DNA of 41,854 bases. Source: an uncultured Verrucomicrobia subdivision 3 bacterium. GTDB taxonomy: Bacteria > Verrucomicrobiota > Verrucomicrobiia > Limisphaerales > UBA11358. The position numbers and the translations under genes are program-made. The stretch covers positions 1 through 41,854 of the forward strand of contig CAIQEI010000149.1 in the NCBI GenBank assembly GCA_903870815.1. The letters run 5' to 3'. The notes beneath the pieces were generated by a model. It made no database searches. It was not told where the DNA came from and saw only the letters and a program-made list of their open reading frames with translations. Of this stretch, positions 28,667 to 38,064 are shown in pieces; positions within the stretch are counted from its first letter, which is position 1, and each line of letters opens with the position of its first letter.

Positions 28667-29787
28667 CGGGAATTGCCATCGGCGTGGCGGGGCTGGGCCT
28701 GGCCGGAGCCAGCGCGGCCGGCGCGTTTGCGCCGCCGACACCACAACAGCCGAATGCGGGAACGCAGGTTAGCCAGCAGATCAATGCCCAGATTGCCGCG
28801 ACGCCGGCGAGCTACGCCAGCCAGGCGACGTTCAACCCGAAGTTTGCCGCGCTGAACTCCACGATCGCGTGGCAGAATCTGTTCGGATCGCCGGCGGCCA
28901 GCTCGTCGGGCTACGCCAACCAGACGGGCTACTACGATGCGCAGGGTAATTATCTGGGGCCGGCCTCGTCGTTCAACGCGTCCAATCCGGTGCCAGCCGG
29001 CGCGGTGCAACGCACTGCGGGCCAGTATTTCACCATCAACGCGCCAGCGGCGCCGGGGAGCATCGCCACCGCGGCGGCGGCCCAGCCGCAGCTGCTGGGC
29101 CTGCAAACCCAACAACGCAGCAATGACATTGCCAATGTGGCCAATCTGGGTCCGGCGGCATATTCGGCGATTGCGAATTACGATCCGCAGGCCACGGCAT
29201 TGCTGACTGGAGCGAACGCGCAGGTGCAGGAACGGCTGAACACCAACGGCGCGCTGGACCCCTTCACCCAAATGCAGCTCCAGCAAAATTACCGGAGCGC
29301 CGAGGCGGCGCGCGGCACGGCCGGCGGCACGGCGGACGCGGCCATGGAAGCCTATTACCAGGAAGCCACGCGCAACGCCCGGCAGGTGCAGAACATCCAA
29401 CTGGCGGACACGCAGGCGGGGGCGAACCAAGGCTATTTTGGCGATCCCTTCCAGCAGGTGTTGAGCCGGACGAGCGGCGGGGTGCAGACGCCGACCATGC
29501 CCTACTCGACCAACCAGCCGAGCGCCGTGGCGGCGACGGGCGCACTGGTGAACAACGGCCTGACGGCGGCGCAGATGCAGGGTTACTCGGCGCAGGTGGG
29601 CGCGCAGAACGCACAGTACCTCAGCCAGCAGGCGGGATTGGGCAGCGTGATGCAAAGCCTGGGTCCGCTGAACAGTGCCCTGGGAAATTATTTCAACTCG
29701 CAACCGAGCGCGGCCACCACGGCCGGGGTGGCGCAATCCATGCTAACGCCGGTGACCTCGGCAACATCGGCTGGCAGCTTCTTTTGA
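28651..29787 (+). CDS. Ejection / internal virion protein 1 (378 aa)
   Basis: The ATG at 28651 lies inside the end of the SET gene. Residues 3-26 form an Ala/Gly-rich hydrophobic helix (AAIAGIAIGVAGLGLAGASAAGAF). The rest is low-complexity Ala/Gln/Asn/Ser-rich with helical stretches (FTQMQLQQNYRSAEAARGTAGGTADAAMEAYYQEATRNARQVQN) similar to internal virion or pilot proteins. Three such consecutive genes, the last very large, are the usual podovirus arrangement. These proteins are ejected ahead of the DNA and form a conduit across the envelope. The name rests on composition and order; no family was verified. Confidence 0.65.
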   Translation: MSAAIAGIAIGVAGLGLAGASAAGAFAPPTPQQPNAGTQVSQQINAQIAATPASYASQATFNPKFAALNSTIAWQNLFGSPAASSSGYANQTGYYDAQGNYLGPASSFNASNPVPAGAVQRTAGQYFTINAPAAPGSIATAAAAQPQLLGLQTQQRSNDIANVANLGPAAYSAIANYDPQATALLTGANAQVQERLNTNGALDPFTQMQLQQNYRSAEAARGTAGGTADAAMEAYYQEATRNARQVQNIQLADTQAGANQGYFGDPFQQVLSRTSGGVQTPTMPYSTNQPSAVAATGALVNNGLTAAQMQGYSAQVGAQNAQYLSQQAGLGSVMQSLGPLNSALGNYFNSQPSAATTAGVAQSMLTPVTSATSAGSFF

Positions 29788-29797
29788 AAGGACATTT

Positions 29798-30892
29798 ATG
29801 GGAGACTTTAATTTTGAGGCGGCAAACCAAGGCGCGGTGGCGGTACCCAACGCGGTGAACGCCAGCATTGATGCCTGGGATAAGATCAACCAGAACGCCC
29901 GCGTGGCGGACATGATGGTGAAGGCGAACCCGGACCTGGTGCAGCGCATGGGATTTCAAAGCCCAAGCCAGTTCAGCAACCTCAGCGCGCAGGATAAGAT
30001 CGCGGCGACCACTGGCTACATTCGCAAACAGGGATATGATCAGGCACAGGCGCAGATTCAAGAACAACTTGCCCGGGCAAACCAATTCAATGCGATAGCG
30101 CAAGAACGCCAGCAACAGGCGATGGACGATCAGGACTCTTCATCTATGTTGAAGAAGTTGGATCAATATGTGAATGGTGGGACTGGTGATGATGGCAAGC
30201 CATTGCCAGCAGATTCTCCCTATGTGGCGGCGGCAGCAAATCTGACACCATTGCAGAAATTAAATATCCACGCCGGCGCGGCCAATACCGCCAACAGCCC
30301 GCGACTTGCCTCGCAAATATACAAATCGGTTCAGAGTTATTTCAGTGATCCGGAGGCAACAAAGAAACCGTTCTTCTCTACAGGTGACGTGCAAAGCCCG
30401 ATGCCAGTGGGATACAAACGGATTGTGACGGGGCCGAACGAATCGCAGGTAGTGGTGGATCCAACTACGGCCGGCCCAATGCAAGCCAATGGATTTTACT
30501 ATGACGGCAAACGGTGGGTGTCGGCGAGCGGACAGACGATCAAGCCAGGTGAGGCGTTGCAAACCTACAACAAGAACGGAGCCCGCATGGGTGAAATCTC
30601 CACACAGTTGAAAATGGCCCAAGATCCCCAATATAATGGCATCTATGATCCGGATGCCCTTAACAAGGAAATGGATGACTTGAAGGTTCAGCAGTCCACA
30701 TTGAAACCAATCTGGCAGGGCAACGGTGCCGCGCCGGGTGGTGCGCCCGAGAAGAAACAAACCACCGCGCCCGCCGCTGCGGCGGTGAATCCTGACGATG
30801 TGAAATGGCTGATGCAAAAGCCGACGCCGCAACGCATCGCCCAATTTGAATCCACTTACGGCAAGGGTGCCAGCGACCAATATCTTCCCTGA
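29798..30892 (+). CDS. Ejection / internal virion protein 2 (364 aa)
   Basis: The ATG at 29798 has SD AAAGGAC (about 7 nt). The N-terminal ~110 residues are helical and Gln-rich (NASIDAWDKINQNARVADMMVKANPDLVQ, GYDQAQAQIQEQLARANQFNAIAQERQQQ). The middle contains a small domain ('PVGYKRIVTGPNESQVVVDPTTAG', 'YYDGKRWVSASGQTIKPGEALQTY'). The C-terminus ends with WLMQKPTPQRIAQFESTYGK, a possible interaction tail. Codon use is AT-richer in the middle (30100-30720), hinting at exchange. Function is inferred from the neighbours. Confidence 0.65.
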   Translation: MGDFNFEAANQGAVAVPNAVNASIDAWDKINQNARVADMMVKANPDLVQRMGFQSPSQFSNLSAQDKIAATTGYIRKQGYDQAQAQIQEQLARANQFNAIAQERQQQAMDDQDSSSMLKKLDQYVNGGTGDDGKPLPADSPYVAAAANLTPLQKLNIHAGAANTANSPRLASQIYKSVQSYFSDPEATKKPFFSTGDVQSPMPVGYKRIVTGPNESQVVVDPTTAGPMQANGFYYDGKRWVSASGQTIKPGEALQTYNKNGARMGEISTQLKMAQDPQYNGIYDPDALNKEMDDLKVQQSTLKPIWQGNGAAPGGAPEKKQTTAPAAAAVNPDDVKWLMQKPTPQRIAQFESTYGKGASDQYLP

Positions 30893-30895
30893 TTT

Positions 30896-33800
30896 ATGCC
30901 GATCCTCGATGACGTAATGCCGAGTCAGCGGACCGCGGCACCGGCGGAGGATGATGTGTTACCAAGCCAGCGCGGCGCGGCGACGGGTAACGCTGGTGAC
31001 GACTTAATGCCAAGCCAGCGCCCCGCGCCGCCAGCCGTGCAGCGCCCCAGCAATGATCCGAACGCGCCCGGTGGTTTTAATTACGGCGGAAAGAATACCA
31101 AGATCTCCCCCGATCAGGGTTTGGGCGAGGAGCTATCGGATTTAACGGAGCCGATTGGCCGACAGTTGAACACAGCGGGGAATGTGACGCGGGGTGTGCT
31201 GGCTGACGTGGGCACGCTGCCGATCAACACGGGTGCCCCCAAATTTCGCAACACGGCGGCGGCGTGGAACGGAAAAGATCTCCCGATGGATGCCGAGGCC
31301 AAGGCATTGCCAACCCCTTTGCGCGTGATCAATGCCGGCGTGCAGGGTCTGGTGAAGACCGCTCCCAACCTGGCGCTGACGGCGTTGAACCCGGTGGCGG
31401 GCGCGGCCAGCTTTGGTATGACGCCGGACGGGTTTGATGTGAAGCAGGCGGCGGTGGCGGCGGCGCTGCCGGTGCTGGGCAAATATACCGGTGCCATCAC
31501 GGAAGCGATCGCCAGCAAGGCGGGGGTGACGAAGGACGCGGCACTGGCCATCTGGAACCGGATCGGCGGGGCGGCCGGCGCGGCGGGGGCCATCGGCGCG
31601 GATCAAGTCCAGAGCATTCTGCAGCTGCCGGAGGACCAGCGCAAAGACGCGATCATCGAGGCGGCGGGGAATGTGGGCTCCATGTTTATCCTGGGAGCAA
31701 CGGGCGAACGCACGACGCTGGCGGACACGGCGGCAGGCAAGCTGGTGAACAAACTGCGCGGTCCGAGCGAGGCGGATAATCTAGAATCGGAACTGGGCAC
31801 CACGTCGTCCAAACAGCCGGACGCCCCGGCTAATCCAAACCTGAAATCCGACTTGACGCTGTTGCAATCGGTGATGGATGACATTCACCGGCCGCTCGCG
31901 GCGGCGCAGATCGGGCGCCAGCGGGCGGCGGCGAAAGCAGCCAGCGCGTCCGGGGCGGAAGACACGTTGCCCAGCCAGCGGCCGCCGGAACCCACTCCGG
32001 AGGTTGAGCCGCCGGGACCTTCGCCGGTGTTGGAGACTACTCCGACACCGGCAGATCAAATTCCCCTGATACCCGTGGACGTGCCGGATGAGGACGTGAA
32101 GGCCGCCGCCAAGCAGCTGCGCGGCGATGCCGCCCCGGACATTCTGGACGAGGTGCAGCCGATCGCCAAGGGGCCGGTGCAGTTTGACCCGGAGCATTTT
32201 GGCACGGTCGTGGAGGATGCCCGCGGCGAGACGATGCCGAAAGGCCGGCCCACGGCCGCCACCGGCCGGTTTGATGACCGTGTGAGCGCCACCGCTGGCA
32301 CCCCGGCGGATGAAGTGTTAAAAGGATTGGTGGCGGAGAACCCAAAATACGCGGATTGGACGCCGGACCAACTGGCGCAGGAAATGATTGCGGCGCATAA
32401 CCGACGGGAAGGCACGGGGGATGCGCTGGATGGCCAGGCACGGGCGCTGGTGCAGGAGGAGGCGCGCACGCAACAATTCCAACGGACCAACAAACCGGGG
32501 CGGGCGGGCAGTGAACCGGTACCGGCCAGCCAGCTTTTCATCGGCGACCGCTTCAAGGTGAACGGCCACGAGATGGAAGTGACCGGCCACGCGACGGATG
32601 CGGAAACGGGTCGGCCCGGCCATGTGGAACTAGCTGGCGCGTATGGACGGCAAAACATTCCCGCCACGGGCAAGGTGCATATTGATGAGGGTAGTTTGAA
32701 ATCGCCGGCCGCGGGTGGTCTAGGTGGTGTGCTGGCCAAGGTAGAGAAGTGGTCGGACGAGGTATTGCGTGGCGGCGGAACTCACGCCGGCACGGATGTG
32801 CTGGCGGCTTACATGGTAAAGGGTGTGCTGGTTTATGCCCGTGGCATCCGTGATTTTGCCAAGTGGTCGGCTGAAATGGTTTCGCATCTTGGTGAGGCGG
32901 TGAAACCGCATCTTGATACGATTTGGAAAACGATCAATGATCCGAAATCAGAACTAGGATTATCGGCGCGAGGGTTGAAAATTGTATCGGACACAGCGAT
33001 AGACCAAGGAGTGCGCGAGAAAATCAACCCGGTCTATCAGAAGCTGACGGACATGGACGCGAAGGATCAGGCGCTGGCGATCGGCAAGAATTACGCCACA
33101 GCGGACGCGATGGCGCAGGACATGTTGAACGGGAAATTTAAGGATGCTCCCGGCGGCATCGAGGTGGCGCTACTGGCACACGTTGCCCGGCGGCTGGCGG
33201 AGGAACAGAAACTGGCGGAGCGCGCGGGCGACACGGCCAAGGCCGACGCGCTGGCGCAGCGCCAGATTGATTTACTGAACCGTTACCGGGAACAGTCCAC
33301 GGACATCGCGCAGGCTTTGCAGAAGCACCAGCTCTTGTACGAGAACTTTTCGCCGGCGGCCTGGCTAAAGGATTTCCGGGATCTGGTGGGCAAGGTGGCG
33401 GCCCGACGGGTGGAGCAAGCGGCGGGGTTGCCCCAGGGCACGGTGGAGGTTTCCCCGCATGGCATCACCAAGGCCATCGCGGCGCGCATTGCCAAGGAAC
33501 TGGAGCCGACGCATCCCAAGCTGGCGCAGGCGATCCGGGAGTTCTTCGCCAATCCGCCGGGCGGATCGCTGGCGGACTATCTGAAGTCGAAGGGCCTGGC
33601 GGAAGCGGGCAAGGCGGACGCGGCGGCGCGGAAGCTGGAAAAGGTTTATTCAGATCAGGTGGCGAAATGGCGCAAGCGGAACAATATCCCGGTGTTTGAC
33701 GCGGCGACGGAAAAGGAAGTGTTGCGCCGGGCCAAGGCGGTGGACGGGCTGCCGCGTGACAGCGTGCAGCGGGCCACGGCCACGCAGGATCTCCAGAATT

Positions 33801-35605
33801 GGCTGGCGACGAAACGCGGATTTGAATGGTGGGAGTCGGCGCGCGAGTTCTGGTACGCAAACGTGCTGAGCGGGTTGACGACGGCGGAAAAGATTTTCCG
33901 CAGCAATGCGTTGAGCGCCGGCGCGGAAATTGGCTTGCAGATGATGCGCCATCCCACAGCCATTCCTCAAATCCTCGAAGCCACGGCGCGGTCGATCCCG
34001 CGCAGCGCGGCGGAGGCGTGGCGCATCACCAAGACGGGCATGAGCGGCCGGCCGGGTGATGTGTTTGACCATTCCTCATGGATGGAGACGCGCAAAGGTC
34101 CGGCGGCCGCGATGGTGTATCCGTGGAAGATTGTTTTCCGCACGCATCACGCACTGCACGCGCTGACGTATTATCCGCTGGAGGAAACCAAGGCGCTGGT
34201 GCTCTCGCGTGAGGCGGTGAAGCGGGACGGGGTGCCGGTGTTTGGTGGCGAGCTGGGCAAGGCGGCGGCACAGAAGATGCAATGGCTAGGTGAGCAACGC
34301 CAGGACGCGGCGCGACAGGCACAGGCGGAGGGACTGAAGCCGGGCGGACCGCTATACAATAGCCGGGTGGATCAGATTTTGAGCCAGCGCCGGGACAAAA
34401 CGGTGATGATCAACGCGCAGCAGTTCGCACAGATGGGCACTTACGTTAACGACATGTACGGGATGGTGGGCGCGGCGGGCGATCAGTTTAACAAGTTCGC
34501 GCAGAATTATCCGGTGGCGCGGCTGGTGCAGCCCTTCGTGAAAATTCCAATCAACCTTTTCAACGGAATGATGAACTGGACGCCGGTGGGTGCGTATCGC
34601 GCGGCCCGTGGCCAGGGATTCAAGTTGTTGATCGGCAGGGAAGGAAACACGGGCAAGCTCTACGGGCGCGAGGTGACGGATCCCACGGCCATCGGCGACC
34701 TCTACGCGAAGGCCACCATTGGCACGCTGGCCACGGTCGGCTTAATGTCGGCTGCCTCCGCGTTTGTTAACGAACCCAATCCGCCCTTCATGGTGACGGC
34801 GCGCGGTCCGAACGATCTAAACCATCGCCGGCTGCTGGAACAGGCTGGTTGGATTCCGAACAGCGTCAAGGTGGGCAATACATACTATCCCTATCTCGAT
34901 ACGCCAGTGGGTGTGGTGCTGTCGTACATTGGCCACACGATGGACGCCTTGCGTTACAATAAGCTCGATCACGATGATGCACTGAGCCGGGCGATGTTCG
35001 CGGCCAGCTCGATCCGCAGTGTGATTTTTGACTCAACCTGGGCGCAGGGTCTGAGTGCGCTGTTTGATTCTGGTAGCTACCAGTCCAATAAAAACCTAGG
35101 GGAAAAGGGAATGCAGCAGGCAATCCGTACGGCCAGCGGATTCGTGGTGCCGAACATTCTGAAGCAACTCGATCAGATTTACGATCCGACGGTTTATAAA
35201 GCGGACGACATCCGGGCCATGACCTTGACCCAGATCCCCTTTGCCCGCTCGAATGGTGAGCCGGATCTGAATGTGTTCGGGCAGCCGGTGCTAAACCCGC
35301 TCTCCAGCCGGATCCTTTCACAAGTGCAAGGGGATGCCCTAATCCAGACGCTGGCCGGCCGGCGCATCTGGCCCAGTGTGCCGCTAGATCCCGATTTGAC
35401 GCCAAAGGAGCAGCGTTTGATCTTGCTTGCCCGCGGGCCGCAACTCCGAGCCCAACTCCAGGCGCAGCTCCCCATGATCAAAGCCCTGCCACAAGCCGAA
35501 GCCCAGACGCTAGTGAACAATATCAGCCGGAAAACCACCGAGGCGGCAAAGAAAGAGCTGGGCTTTGATAATCTGCTACGCGCCCGGCGGGCAGCAAATC
35601 GCTAG
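30896..35605 (+). CDS. Giant internal virion / ejection protein (1569 aa)
   Basis: The ATG at 30896 lies 3 nt after the previous stop. At the N-terminus (first ~45 residues) three DDVMPSQR-like octapeptides occur (5-12 and repeated), and a fourth (EDTLPSQR) lies near residue 360. A central region ~630-1000 is helical and charged (LAHVARRLAEEQKLAERAGDTAKADALAQRQ). The C-terminal ~450 residues contain VKIPINLFNGMMNW, ATIGTLATVGLMSAASAFVN (possible membrane insertion), and VVLSYIGHTMDALRY. This resembles large polyvalent proteins of podoviruses. No lytic transglycosylase motif was recognised. It would form the largest ejected pilot protein. The TAG overlaps the convergent HNH gene's stop (CTAG). 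Confidence 0.75.
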   Translation: MPILDDVMPSQRTAAPAEDDVLPSQRGAATGNAGDDLMPSQRPAPPAVQRPSNDPNAPGGFNYGGKNTKISPDQGLGEELSDLTEPIGRQLNTAGNVTRGVLADVGTLPINTGAPKFRNTAAAWNGKDLPMDAEAKALPTPLRVINAGVQGLVKTAPNLALTALNPVAGAASFGMTPDGFDVKQAAVAAALPVLGKYTGAITEAIASKAGVTKDAALAIWNRIGGAAGAAGAIGADQVQSILQLPEDQRKDAIIEAAGNVGSMFILGATGERTTLADTAAGKLVNKLRGPSEADNLESELGTTSSKQPDAPANPNLKSDLTLLQSVMDDIHRPLAAAQIGRQRAAAKAASASGAEDTLPSQRPPEPTPEVEPPGPSPVLETTPTPADQIPLIPVDVPDEDVKAAAKQLRGDAAPDILDEVQPIAKGPVQFDPEHFGTVVEDARGETMPKGRPTAATGRFDDRVSATAGTPADEVLKGLVAENPKYADWTPDQLAQEMIAAHNRREGTGDALDGQARALVQEEARTQQFQRTNKPGRAGSEPVPASQLFIGDRFKVNGHEMEVTGHATDAETGRPGHVELAGAYGRQNIPATGKVHIDEGSLKSPAAGGLGGVLAKVEKWSDEVLRGGGTHAGTDVLAAYMVKGVLVYARGIRDFAKWSAEMVSHLGEAVKPHLDTIWKTINDPKSELGLSARGLKIVSDTAIDQGVREKINPVYQKLTDMDAKDQALAIGKNYATADAMAQDMLNGKFKDAPGGIEVALLAHVARRLAEEQKLAERAGDTAKADALAQRQIDLLNRYREQSTDIAQALQKHQLLYENFSPAAWLKDFRDLVGKVAARRVEQAAGLPQGTVEVSPHGITKAIAARIAKELEPTHPKLAQAIREFFANPPGGSLADYLKSKGLAEAGKADAAARKLEKVYSDQVAKWRKRNNIPVFDAATEKEVLRRAKAVDGLPRDSVQRATATQDLQNWLATKRGFEWWESAREFWYANVLSGLTTAEKIFRSNALSAGAEIGLQMMRHPTAIPQILEATARSIPRSAAEAWRITKTGMSGRPGDVFDHSSWMETRKGPAAAMVYPWKIVFRTHHALHALTYYPLEETKALVLSREAVKRDGVPVFGGELGKAAAQKMQWLGEQRQDAARQAQAEGLKPGGPLYNSRVDQILSQRRDKTVMINAQQFAQMGTYVNDMYGMVGAAGDQFNKFAQNYPVARLVQPFVKIPINLFNGMMNWTPVGAYRAARGQGFKLLIGREGNTGKLYGREVTDPTAIGDLYAKATIGTLATVGLMSAASAFVNEPNPPFMVTARGPNDLNHRRLLEQAGWIPNSVKVGNTYYPYLDTPVGVVLSYIGHTMDALRYNKLDHDDALSRAMFAASSIRSVIFDSTWAQGLSALFDSGSYQSNKNLGEKGMQQAIRTASGFVVPNILKQLDQIYDPTVYKADDIRAMTLTQIPFARSNGEPDLNVFGQPVLNPLSSRILSQVQGDALIQTLAGRRIWPSVPLDPDLTPKEQRLILLARGPQLRAQLQAQLPMIKALPQAEAQTLVNNISRKTTEAAKKELGFDNLLRARRAANR
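31806..31823 (+). repeat. 18-bp repeat, family C, inside the giant gene
   Basis: CGTCCAAACAGCCGGACG: a 5-bp stem (CGTCC/GGACG) with an 8-nt loop, encoding SKQPD. An identical 18-mer lies at 41307-41324 in an unrelated gene, again encoding SKQPD. Confidence 0.85.
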
Positions 35606-36525
35606 TCCGGGCGTTTGGACGCCAGGCGCGTTTGCTGAAACTGTTTGAAGCCGGCAGCGGAAATAAGATTATTGGACAATTCCCCAAATTCACCGGCCGA
35701 CATCCAAGTGCGGAGTTGGCGAAGTGGCACCCCCAGTGCGGCCGCTAGTTTGCCTGGTTGATAGTATTTTGGCCTTCTCGCTCTGTAATTTTTGGTCCCT
35801 TTAACGGGGAGTTTCAAGGAGGGGAATCGGCCACCCTTCACCCGGCCAAGTTCTTCGTGGAGATACACACGCCATTCGGCTTCATCGTGAAGAACCCTTT
35901 CCGGCAAATGAATTGGAAAGTCTCGCGGATGGGGTGGGATCGCAATATTGGCGGCTGAATCAAGCCGACGAGGTGAGGGAAGCCCTTTTAATTTGCGGGC
36001 GCGTTTGACGGCCTTGGCCAGCCTGTCCCGGCTGCGGTCGGCCGCCAGGCGGGCAAGTTCAATGGGTGTGGTGCAGAGATTGGTCCAAGCAAAATCGCCA
36101 TGTAATTTTACCGCCGCCGCATCATACGCGGCCGCTGCCTGCTCCATGGTCTCAAACAATCCCAACACTTGCCGCCGGCGGTTGCGTGTGATCGATGCCT
36201 GCCATTTCTTATATCTCGGTCTATATTGGACGCCCTTTACTGAGCCGGATCTGGCCAGCCGGTTCGCTGCATTTTGGGCGTGAGTAGATATCCGTAAACC
36301 ATCCCGCCGACAGTCGAGAGTGTCCCCAAACCGGTGATCCACCAGTTTTCCTTTGGGGTTGCCCATGATTAGCCGATGCAACAAAATCACCTCACCACCT
36401 GCCGTCCGATAAATATATTTTTTGGGTGCTCCAGAGTTGATTGACCAGTTGTGATGCGATGCCCATTCAAAGACATCATCATCCACTTTTGCGAACAATC
36501 CATGATTGAGCGGTAGGAGCTTCAC
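35602..36525 (-). CDS. HNH-AP2 homing-type endonuclease (307 aa)
   Basis: GTG start at 36525, reading leftward; ATG alternatives are inside the domain. Residues 1-30 match the usual entry 'lpL..g..a.vDddd.ewa...W'. The HNH core is LHRLIMGNPKGKLVDHRFGDTLDCRRDGLR (~49-78) with THAQNAANR. An AP2-like domain follows (GVQYRPRYKKWQASI...VLGLFETMEQAAAAYDAAAVKLHGDFAWTN, ~97-150). A C-terminal ~110 residues of unknown type end in an HTH-like segment (KLAAALGVPLRQLRTWMSAGEFG). Such genes cut DNA to spread themselves. It lies convergent to the ejection gene and between the late operon and the integrase, a typical insertion place. Confidence 0.88.
   Translation of the reverse strand: MKLLPLNHGLFAKVDDDVFEWASHHNWSINSGAPKKYIYRTAGGEVILLHRLIMGNPKGKLVDHRFGDTLDCRRDGLRISTHAQNAANRLARSGSVKGVQYRPRYKKWQASITRNRRRQVLGLFETMEQAAAAYDAAAVKLHGDFAWTNLCTTPIELARLAADRSRDRLAKAVKRARKLKGLPSPRRLDSAANIAIPPHPRDFPIHLPERVLHDEAEWRVYLHEELGRVKGGRFPSLKLPVKGTKNYRARRPKYYQPGKLAAALGVPLRQLRTWMSAGEFGELSNNLISAAGFKQFQQTRLASKRPD
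35605..35620 (+). repeat. Family C-like hairpin at a gene end
   Basis: GTCC-GGGCGTTT-GGAC, whose first G is the last base of the TAG stop of the giant gene. A similar arrangement (stop codon G + TCC...GGAC) occurs at 40594-40609. Confidence 0.55.
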
Positions 36526-36705
36526 GGGTTACATCTTAAGTTTCATCTGGGTCTGGTAGTTGGTTAATTAGTCGCACAAGCCCATCTATTAAAGACTCTC
36601 CCACCAAGTGCAAAACGGGCTAAAATTGATTATTAGTCAATCGAAAGTATCATCTGTGGTTTTGCCTGTTCGGGGTTTTGTTGGATATTCGCCTTGTTTC
36701 ATCGG
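36526..36705. other. Intergenic region, candidate attP
   Basis: It is 180 bp, AT-richer than its surroundings, between the HNH gene's start and the integrase stop. It has TTGATTATTAGTCAA (a short inverted repeat, about 36626-36640), no open frame of interest and no hairpin of the A/B families. attP usually lies next to int, so this is the best location in the window, but no core can be defined without a bacterial attB. Confidence 0.3.
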
Positions 36706-38064
36706 CTAATTCCGTGTGGTGGGCGCAACCCACGGCAATAGGTTGCGGAGTGTAGCGGAGTCTTTAGGAACTTCGCAATTTGGTTCTAAAGTTACATCTG
36801 GCAACGGGGCGGTGGCGACCACGGCCCATTTCGCGGGCAGGGTGGCCAGATCCGCCGGCTTGAACTTGGTGATGAAGTGGCTGTAGTTCTGCTCGGTGAC
36901 TTTGACGGTGCTGTGCCGCAGGAACATCTGCGCCTCGTAGATGCCATACTTCATGGCGACCTGGCTGCCGACGTAGGCCCGCAGGGCGTGGTTGGTCTTC
37001 ATGGTGGCCCAGCCCAGTGCCCGGAGCCAGTCGCCGATCTTGCGGTACACTTCATCGGTCCGGTAGTAGTCCGTCCCTTCAATGACCAAGTCCGTGCCGG
37101 ACTGGCCATCATTCTTTGGCCACCATTCTTTGGCGGTGGCGATTGTTTTCATGGTGCTGTAAAAGGGATCGAGGGCGCGGACCTGGACGAGGCCGGAGCC
37201 GTTCTTGACGTTGGCCCGGCCATCGAGGACGGGATAGCCGGCACGGACGGTGTGCCAGTTCCAGCGGGCCTGCTCCATTTCACCTTTGCGTAATCCAAAC
37301 GCCAGCTCGTGGCCGATGGCCAGAAACATGTCCCGGCTGACTGTGTCAGTGCCACCATGCCCGAGGGCTTCCCAGGCTTCCAAGGTCTTTTGAATGATGG
37401 TCTCGCTGGGCGGATTGTAGTTCTGTTTGGGGATGCGGTTGAAGCGGGCGTTATCGCCGGCATTCACAAAGGCCTCGATGCCGGCGAGTCCGGATTTGCC
37501 GGCGGGCAGCAGGTCCTGATCCTGGTAATGCGCGAGGCAGCGGGGGATGAATATGGACTTGGCTTGCGTCCACCGGCTGTTGGCGGAGCGTTTGAGACTG
37601 GCGGCGGCTTCTTGATCCACACAGTTCAGGACGGCGAGCTGGACGGCCTCGAACCATTGGCGGGCGACGGTGGGGGTTAATTCGCGCACGGCGGTGGCGG
37701 TGCCGGCAATCTGTTTGAGGGCGTTGATGTTCAGCTCGCGGGTGGTGGCATTGGCTTCTGCCGGGCCAGAGCGGTACGCGGTGTAGATCTGCTCCAAGGT
37801 GGTGTTGCTGCCGGTGCGGAGCTTGGTGGCGTCCAGACGTGCGTACGAGCCGGCGGAGACGGCCGCAATGATTTCGGTGTATTTGGCTTTGGCGCGGCGC
37901 TGGGCCTCGGCGGCGTCATTCGTCTCCAGGCAGCGGGGATAGGCTTTGCCGCGGTAGGTGAACCGGAAATAGTAGAACCGCTCCTTGTAGCCGGCGGCGG
38001 CCGGGGGCATTTCGCGGCCGTCATCGGCACGCTTAAAGAGGCGGAATTTATTGGATGTTTTCAT
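36706..38064 (-). CDS. int: Tyrosine recombinase / phage integrase (452 aa)
   Basis: ATG at 38064 on the minus strand, with SD AAAAGGAA 5-6 nt upstream inside the preceding small gene. The arm-binding N-terminus (residues 1-60: YYFRFTYRGKAYPRCLETND) is followed by a core-binding domain (90-180). The catalytic domain shows Arg259 (GLRKGEMEQ), Lys288 candidate (NVKNGSG), HALR (359-362), RHS with His384, and the nucleophile Tyr394 (EQNYSHFI). So all expected residues (R, K, HxxR, H, Y) are seen. It inserts phage DNA into the host chromosome. It is last in an ATGA-coupled minus-strand operon. A family B hairpin lies within the catalytic part (37337). Confidence 0.93.
   Translation of the reverse strand: MKTSNKFRLFKRADDGREMPPAAAGYKERFYYFRFTYRGKAYPRCLETNDAAEAQRRAKAKYTEIIAAVSAGSYARLDATKLRTGSNTTLEQIYTAYRSGPAEANATTRELNINALKQIAGTATAVRELTPTVARQWFEAVQLAVLNCVDQEAAASLKRSANSRWTQAKSIFIPRCLAHYQDQDLLPAGKSGLAGIEAFVNAGDNARFNRIPKQNYNPPSETIIQKTLEAWEALGHGGTDTVSRDMFLAIGHELAFGLRKGEMEQARWNWHTVRAGYPVLDGRANVKNGSGLVQVRALDPFYSTMKTIATAKEWWPKNDGQSGTDLVIEGTDYYRTDEVYRKIGDWLRALGWATMKTNHALRAYVGSQVAMKYGIYEAQMFLRHSTVKVTEQNYSHFITKFKPADLATLPAKWAVVATAPLPDVTLEPNCEVPKDSATLRNLLPWVAPTTRN
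37337..37356 (+). repeat. Hairpin mini-element, family B copy 5 (inside int, antisense)
   Basis: CTGAC-TGT-GTCAG followed by TGCCACC on the + strand, opposite to int transcription. Translated in int as part of GGTDTVSRD. Confidence 0.7.

Noticed and set aside
28654-29736. 360-codon minus-strand frame opposite ejection protein 1
   Set aside because: Almost exact antisense mirror of the Ala/Gln-rich gene.
30896-35605. Tape measure protein of a long-tailed phage
   Set aside because: No sheath, tube or baseplate genes are present; it follows two other ejection-type genes, which fits a podovirus internal protein.
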